From the IMG/VR virus record IMGVR_UViG_3300005577_000027, positions 62,001 to 126,000 of that record: 64,000 nucleotides of DNA, one strand, 5' to 3'. This stretch comes from a virus. Shown piece after piece: positions 60,211-64,000 of the stretch (its first letter is position 1; each line of letters starts with the position of its first letter). A program made the position numbers and the translations under genes. The notes below the pieces were generated by a model. The model searched no databases. It worked only from the letters and a program-made list of their open reading frames with translations, and was not told the DNA's origin.

Positions 60211-60239
60211 ATTATAAATTAATAATATTTAATTGTCAA
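60211..60239 (-). promoter_or_regulatory. Consensus sigma-70 promoter
   Basis: TTGACA, 17 bp, TATAAT on the minus strand. The ATG at 60201 follows nine bases below the -10 box, so the leader is absent or about three bases. Confidence 0.78.
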
Positions 60240-60254
60240 CTCTTAGCGATTTTT

Positions 60255-60587
60255 TTAATTCACTATTTGAAATATTAACCATTCTTCATCAGTTTGAATA
60301 TCTGGATAATCTTTTCCATTTAAAAAATAACTTTTATATTCATTTGGGGATTCCATTGCTGGACCATCAACTCTATGGCATAATCCATTTTGATACCAAC
60401 ATTTATCACCATTAGAAAATTCTATTGCTGGACCATTTTTTCTATGAAGCAATCCATATTGATACCAATATTTATTACCATTAAAATATTCTACAGCAGC
60501 GCCATCTTCTCTATGAAGAATAGTTGTACCTTCTTTATACCAAAAAATATTTCCGTATTTATCTGTTTTTGAATAAACTTTTGTCAT
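60255..60587 (-). CDS. HRxDGPA-repeat protein
   Basis: 110 aa; units HREDGAA, HRKNGPA and HRVDGPA, SYFLNG and tail EEWLIFQIVN. Confidence 0.75.
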   Translation of the reverse strand: MTKVYSKTDKYGNIFWYKEGTTILHREDGAAVEYFNGNKYWYQYGLLHRKNGPAIEFSNGDKCWYQNGLCHRVDGPAMESPNEYKSYFLNGKDYPDIQTDEEWLIFQIVN

Positions 60588-60588
60588 A

Positions 60589-60918
60589 TTAATTTAATAT
60601 TTGAAATATAATCCACTCTTCGTCAGAGTGAATATTTGAATATTCATTTCCATACAACCAATATTGCTTATAACTATTCTTCATTTCTAAAGCTGGACCA
60701 TCTGTCCTATGAAACTGTCCATTAATAACCCACCATCTACTTCCATTAGGATATTCTATTGCTGGACCATCTACTCTGTGAATTTTCCCATTTTGGTACC
60801 ATCGCTTTTCTCCATCAGCATATTCTACAGCCGGACCATCTTCTCTATGTAAAATATCTGTACCTTCTTTATACCAATAAATATTACAATACTCTATTTT
60901 TGAATATATTTTTGTCAT
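60589..60918 (-). CDS. HRxDGPA-repeat protein
   Basis: 109 aa from ATG 60918, which overlaps the stop of the next copy; a longer frame to 60945 is less likely. Units HREDGPA, HRVDGPA and HRTDGPA, then QYWLYG and the tail EEWIIFQILN. Confidence 0.74.
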   Translation of the reverse strand: MTKIYSKIEYCNIYWYKEGTDILHREDGPAVEYADGEKRWYQNGKIHRVDGPAIEYPNGSRWWVINGQFHRTDGPALEMKNSYKQYWLYGNEYSNIHSDEEWIIFQILN

Positions 60919-61190
60919 TAATTTAATATTTGGAATATAACCCATTCTTCATCAGTTTTAATATCTGGATAATGTTTCCCATATAAATAATATGCTTTAC
61001 GACCATCAATGCATTCTATAGCAGGACCATCTGTTCTGTGGCGTCTTCCATTTTGATACCACCATTTTGTTCCATCATACCATTCTATTGCCGGACCATC
61101 TTCTCTATGGTAGATCAAATATCCTTCATTATCATTTTCTTTATACCATTCAATGCGATTTTCAAATTCTTTGCTGTATATTTTAATCAT
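60918..61190 (-). CDS. HRxDGPA-repeat protein
   Basis: 90 aa; units HREDGPA and HRTDGPA, AYYLYG and the tail EEWVIFQILN. N-terminus MIKIYSKEFENRIEWYKEND is a little longer than usual. Confidence 0.74.
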   Translation of the reverse strand: MIKIYSKEFENRIEWYKENDNEGYLIYHREDGPAIEWYDGTKWWYQNGRRHRTDGPAIECIDGRKAYYLYGKHYPDIKTDEEWVIFQILN

Positions 61191-61193
61191 TTT

Positions 61194-61430
61194 TCAATTA
61201 ATTATTTGAAATATTAACCACTCTTCATCATTTTTTATATCTGAATAATGAATATTGTTTAACCAATATTCGTTTTTATAAAAAAATCTTTCATCATGAT
61301 ATTTTATCGCCGGGCCACTTACATTATGTAAACCACAATATGTAGAATAATAAGCAGTAAAAATACCACAATCACTTGTATAATAATTTCTATTATAATT
61401 ATTCGGTTTCATTTTGATTTTATATTTCAT
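61194..61430 (-). CDS. Diverged HRxDGPA-family protein
   Basis: 78 aa. Only one weak unit remains (HNVSGPA), but the end EYWLNNIHYSDIK and the tail [11 protein letters not shown] are fully conserved, showing that the tail outlasts the repeats. Confidence 0.68.
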   Translation of the reverse strand: MKYKIKMKPNNYNRNYYTSDCGIFTAYYSTYCGLHNVSGPAIKYHDERFFYKNEYWLNNIHYSDIKNDEEWLIFQIIN

Positions 61431-61484
61431 CTAATAAATATATTCTCAAAGTTTTTTATAATTAAATCTAAAGATTAATTATAT

Positions 61485-61661
61485 TTAATATAATATTTTA
61501 TTGAATGTTAACAATTGTATTAATTCTGAACAAATAGAAATTTTAGCTTCCAAAACAGGATTATATTTTGTTTCTAAATTATTATATAATCTAGCCCTAT
61601 CTTCTATTTTATTAAGAATAGATAATAATTCTTCTTTTGTTATATAATCTTCGTTTTTCAT
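61485..61661 (-). CDS. Small helical protein, 58 aa
   Basis: ATG 61661 to TAA 61485, starting MKNEDYITKEELLSILNKIE. The ATG overlaps the TGA of the next gene. Not recognised. Confidence 0.52.
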   Translation of the reverse strand: MKNEDYITKEELLSILNKIEDRARLYNNLETKYNPVLEAKISICSELIQLLTFNKILY

Positions 61662-61810
61662 TTATTTATACCTATTTCACAATACCAACAATAAGCTCGA
61701 GTAGTTTTACATCCACAATTTTTACATCTTCCACGTAGCTTAGTTCGTATATTTAAATATATAAAAATAAGTAATATTAAAACTATAAGTATAACAATAA
61801 ATTTTTCCAT
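61658..61810 (-). CDS. Small membrane zinc-ribbon protein, 50 aa
   Basis: ATG 61810 overlaps the tilS stop; one transmembrane helix (residues 4-20), then CKNCGC...CWYC, a four-Cys site. TGA at 61658. Confidence 0.55.
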   Translation of the reverse strand: MEKFIVILIVLILLIFIYLNIRTKLRGRCKNCGCKTTRAYCWYCEIGINK

Positions 61811-62502
61811 TATAAATTATTTAATTGATTTCCAATTTGTAATTCTTGTGAAATTTCTACCAGTCTATTTTTAATTTGAGGATTAATACTTTCTAATAAA
61901 GGTAGAATTTCTTTTCTAACTTTAACTCTTAAATAATCCATATTCTCATTTGACGGATCATTTGCATATAAAATATTCCACCGCTTTAAATGTGCTAAAA
62001 TTCTGTTTTTAGGTACAGAGAGTAATGGCCTGAAAATTCCAATACCATTATTAGACACTTCTGGCAAAACATTTAATGAGCCAATATTTTTACCACGCAA
62101 AAGTCTGATCATAACAGTCTCTGCATAATCGTCAAAATGATGTGCAGTTACTATTACATTGCCATATTCAAACAATGCATCATATCTTGCTTTCCTTGCA
62201 TGTGATTGTATTCCTTCCGGACCATCAATCACTTTTACCACCTTGCGATAAAAAGGAACATTGATTTTTAAAGCAAGATTTTCTGCTAAATCAAGTTCTG
62301 AATTAGCTTCATTTCTTAGACCATGATTGATTCCTACTGCAATACAATCATGACCCAATTCTCTTGCTACTCGAGGAAAAGATACAAGCAAACATTGTGA
62401 ATCAGAACCACCAGATACTCCTAAAGTAAATTTAGTAGGAGTTTTATAGTTTCGATTAATTGATTCAGTTAATGCTTTGTGAATATTTCGTTCGAGTTTC
62501 AT
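61810..62502 (-). CDS. tilS: tRNA(Ile)-lysidine synthetase, catalytic domain only
   Basis: 230 aa. PP-loop SGGSDS at 30-35, INHGLR near 69, ARKARYDAL near 106 and TAHHFDDYAETVMIRLLRG near 120 are the TilS N-terminal motifs. TilS changes C34 of tRNA-Ile(CAU) to lysidine so that it reads AUA and takes isoleucine. E. coli TilS has ~430 aa; only the catalytic and short linker parts remain here, as in some compact bacterial enzymes. A CAU tRNA gene lies 68 bp upstream and on the same strand. Confidence 0.9.
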   Translation of the reverse strand: MKLERNIHKALTESINRNYKTPTKFTLGVSGGSDSQCLLVSFPRVARELGHDCIAVGINHGLRNEANSELDLAENLALKINVPFYRKVVKVIDGPEGIQSHARKARYDALFEYGNVIVTAHHFDDYAETVMIRLLRGKNIGSLNVLPEVSNNGIGIFRPLLSVPKNRILAHLKRWNILYANDPSNENMDYLRVKVRKEILPLLESINPQIKNRLVEISQELQIGNQLNNL

Positions 62503-62509
62503 TTTTTAT

Positions 62510-62538
62510 CTAACTCTTATATCGGTTAGCTGATATTA
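62510..62538 (+). repeat. Isolated copy of the two-helix repeat, between tilS and the tRNA
   Basis: CTAAC-TCTT-ATATC-GGTTAGCT-GATAT. It has the same two interleaved helices as the array at 63.6 kb with ATATC/GAT AT as a variant pair. Strand is given as in the array. It lies 8 bp upstream of the tilS ATG. Confidence 0.75.
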
Positions 62539-62569
62539 ATATTTTGCTCCAATTTCATTTTATTAAAAA

Positions 62570-62647
62570 TGGTGGGCCGTGTAGGACTTGAACCTACAGC
62601 CTCAAAATTATGAGTTTTTTGCTCTAGACCTATTGAGCTAACGGCCC
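62570..62647 (-). tRNA. tRNA with CAU anticodon, probably tRNA-Ile2
   Basis: 78 nt including encoded CCA. Acceptor GGGCCGT/ACGGCCC, D-arm GCTC/GAGC, anticodon loop CTCATAA (CAU), variable loop of 5, T-arm GTAGG-TTCAAGT-CCTAC, A73, CCA, then TTTTT. A CAU tRNA can be Met or, with TilS, Ile2 for AUA. C4-G69 and C5-G68 are present, which I recall as TilS determinants, and tilS is the next gene. The anticodon stem is A/T-only with one A-G mismatch. Confidence 0.88.
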
Positions 62648-62667
62648 GTAATGTTTGTACTATCTTT

Positions 62668-62696
62668 AGTCTAAGTTCATTAACTTATATTGTCAA
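62668..62696 (-). promoter_or_regulatory. Sigma-70-type promoter for the tRNA
   Basis: TTGACA, 17 bp, TAGACT on the minus strand, starting about 14 nt before the tRNA and possibly driving tRNA plus tilS. Confidence 0.62.
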
Positions 62697-62765
62697 GCGT
62701 TTTTAAAATTCTTTATAAAATCTATTAATAAATCTGAATAAGTTCATAACATCGAGAGGAATGGT

Positions 62766-63470
62766 ATGAACTTATGTGTAATATGTAATACTGAAATTGA
62801 AAATTGTCAATCAAAATTTTGTTCACAAACTTGTAAAACAAAATATTTTAATTCAAAAAATAATAATTATTCTATACAAAAAGACCGCGGAATCAATAGA
62901 AAACTATACTTTATAAATAAAAAGGGAGGATGTTGTGAAATTTGCGGGTATAAACAAAACATGGCTGGATTAGTTTTTCATCATATAGACCCTAGTAAAA
63001 AAAAATTTAATGTTGATGGAAGGTCCCTAGGAAATAGATCTTTAAAAGAATTAACACTTGAGGTGGAAAAATGCCAATTATTATGTCATCTATGTCATAC
63101 TCATCATCATAATCCACATTTAGACATGAGTAATTTCGATGAACATATTATTAATATTGAATTAAAAAGTCACATATGTAAAGAATTAATCAATAAAACT
63201 GAAGAAGAAATTAATAAAATTATTGAAAGTATAAATAATACTAATTTAAATAAAACAGCTTTATGGTTAGAAGTATCTTCTACTGCATTATCTAATTTTT
63301 TAGATAGAGAAAATTTACGTGATAGAATCAAATTTTTCCGTCAAACTAAAATTCAATGGCCTTCAAATGAAGAATTATTGAAAATGCTTTCAGAATCTAA
63401 TTACTCAGCAGTTGGACGAAAATTAGGTGTAAGTGATAATGCTATTCGCAAACATTTAAAATCCAAGTAA
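62766..63470 (+). CDS. HNH homing endonuclease with C-terminal HTH
   Basis: 234 aa, plus strand, with GAGAGGAATGGT before the ATG. N-terminal zinc finger CVIC...CSQTC (4-25), HNH core CCEICGYKQN, LVFHHIDPSKKKF near 75 and LLCHLCHTHHHNPH near 108, then a helix-turn-helix at the end (EELLKMLSESNYSAVGRKLG). This layout is typical of free-standing homing nucleases in phages, which often sit beside tRNA genes. Confidence 0.85.
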   Translation: MNLCVICNTEIENCQSKFCSQTCKTKYFNSKNNNYSIQKDRGINRKLYFINKKGGCCEICGYKQNMAGLVFHHIDPSKKKFNVDGRSLGNRSLKELTLEVEKCQLLCHLCHTHHHNPHLDMSNFDEHIINIELKSHICKELINKTEEEINKIIESINNTNLNKTALWLEVSSTALSNFLDRENLRDRIKFFRQTKIQWPSNEELLKMLSESNYSAVGRKLGVSDNAIRKHLKSK

Positions 63471-63626
63471 ACTTTAATTTTAAGGTATAATTAAGTTATT
63501 ATTACAATATCTGCTTTAAATATTATTACGGTTACCTGATATTTACAATCCGTAATCTTCGTACTGTATTTAATTACATTGTCAAGCGGCTTATTATTTA
63601 ATAAACAGCATAGTGCAGAAACTGGT
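63471..63626. other. Gene-free stretch between HNH gene and array
   Basis: Contains a 7-bp stem ATTACGG/CCGTAAT around 18 nt (63525-63556), whose loop includes CGGTTACCTGATATT, a near match to the right half of the repeat (GGTTAGCTGATATT), i.e. a degenerate copy. A TTGACA box on the minus strand (63580) has only a poor -10. Confidence 0.5.
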
Positions 63627-64000
63627 CTAATTCTTTTTAGCGATTAGCTGCTATTATTTGCTTGATCTTTCAAATATCATCATGATACCGCCGTTGTAGT
63701 CTAACATTTATAGTAGTTAGCAACTATTACTTAATATCTTGTTTCAGTGCGATTGAACTTCTTACTGTCGTTAATTCTTATATTAGTTAGCTGATATTGT
63801 TTGTTGAAGCCAAATTTAATCATGTCGACGAGAAACGTGTCTAACTCTTATAGAGGTTAGCTTCTATTGATGCTGTTGAAAGTGGCACTCGATCCCACCA
63901 TTTAGTCTCGGGCCTAACTCTTATAGAGGTTAGTTTCTATTGCTAATATGGTGACGATGATGTCTAGTACGTGGACTATTATTTGCCTAACTCTCATAGA
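63627..64000 (+). repeat. Tandem array of ~29-nt two-helix repeats with ~41-45-nt unique spacers, 70-74-nt period
   Basis: Copies start at 63627, 63701, 63771, 63841, 63914 and 63987 (last one cut). Each has CTAAY, 4-5 nt, a variable 4-5-nt arm, RTTAG inside an 8-nt loop, then the complement of the variable arm. Helix 1 pairs CTAAC with GTTAG (CTAAT with ATTAG in copy 1); helix 2 pairs TAGC/GCTA, ATAGT/ACTAT, ATATT/GATAT (U-G) or ATAGA/TCTAT. The helices interleave, so either a pseudoknot or two alternative hairpins. Spacers share no sequence and look richer in G+C than the surroundings. Strand is arbitrary. Confidence 0.8.

Noticed and set aside
56257-60572. Plus-strand frames within the HRxDGPA genes (Ile/Phe/Ser-rich)
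   Set aside because: They recur opposite every copy because the minus strand is conserved; complement of repeats, not genes.
62510-62538. T4-like late promoters (TATAAATA) in the repeat copies on the minus strand
   Set aside because: Octamers vary (ATATAAGA, CTATAAGA, CTATAAAT), and no genes follow most of them.
63771-63860. Hammerhead ribozyme in the array (GTTAGCTGA...GAAAC...GTC-TAAC)
   Set aside because: Only one unit has CTGA and GAAAC, the required GA after CUGAN is absent, and other units lack both motifs.
63627-64000. Array as a CRISPR array
   Set aside because: Repeats vary at many positions in a compensatory way, spacers exceed usual lengths, and no cas gene is seen. CRISPR repeats are near-identical within an array.
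63627-64000. Array as integron attC sites (CTAAC...GTTAG)
   Set aside because: GTTAGCT does not fit the GTTRRRY core, units are far too short for cassettes, and no integrase is seen.
63627-64000. Tandem tRNA genes in the array
   Set aside because: The period fits, but no acceptor, anticodon or T-arm pairing can be drawn for the spacers on either strand.

Overview
The window looks like part of the genome of a very large, AT-rich tailed phage that infects a Gram-negative host. The phage call rests on adjacent rIIA and rIIB genes, a T4 Rnl1-type RNA ligase, an ATP-dependent DNA ligase, ClpP, DksA/TraR, HU/IHF-like and MazG-like proteins, tRNA genes, HNH nucleases and dozens of tiny genes that overlap as ATGA. 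A periplasmic OmpA-type protein and TTGACA-N17-TATAAT promoters point to a diderm, probably proteobacterial, host. No capsid, tail, terminase or polymerase gene lies in the window, so the phage call is an inference. Nearly all genes are on the minus strand.

Layout. 1-1.8 kb: an IS607-type element (serine recombinase plus TnpB), apparently inserted into a plus-strand gene. 2-17.9 kb: phosphatases, an RlaP-like nucleotidyltransferase, RNase HII, MazG-like, ClpP, DksA-like, HU-like, RNA ligase and many small unknowns. 17.9-18.6 kb: a gene-free region with two long hairpins that share a loop sequence, a 20-bp palindrome and a GC-rich island. 18.6-32 kb: DHH-like protein, Dps, SemiSWEET, AT-hook proteins, a MoxR/VWA pair and a Thg1-like protein. 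32-37 kb: WGR-DNA ligase, rIIB, rIIA. 37-43 kb: aminotransferase, small Cys-cluster paralogues, an aaRS-like fragment, MazG-like, tRNA-Arg and a HhH glycosylase. 43-48.5 kb: an ABC importer with an OmpA-fused binding protein and two coiled-coil proteins. 49-61.4 kb: HRxDGPA-repeat proteins in clusters, with ParB-like, GNAT, FtsK-like and ADP-ribosylglycohydrolase genes between them. 61.8-64 kb: TilS, a CAU tRNA, an HNH nuclease, then a tandem array of structured repeats running off the window end.

How the genes fit together. RNA ligase, RlaP-like, Thg1-like, TilS and two tRNAs (CAU and UCU, reading AUA and AGA, both codons favoured in AT-rich genes) form an RNA maintenance set. ClpP, MoxR/VWA, HU-like, Dps, AT-hook and FtsK-like proteins suggest management of a large DNA molecule. 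Fifteen promoter matches with identical 17-bp spacers suggest host sigma-70 drives many of these operons, some apparently leaderless.

The most unusual signals are: (1) the 70-74-nt-period array at 63.6-64 kb, whose repeats keep two interleaved helices by compensatory changes while their spacers differ and are less AT-rich; (2) a shared C-terminal tail (EE-W/F-II-x-N/Q-II) on two otherwise different small-protein families with about 28 members; (3) the phage-borne ABC/OmpA module; (4) the tRNA(CAU)-TilS pair; (5) the 18-kb hairpin region.
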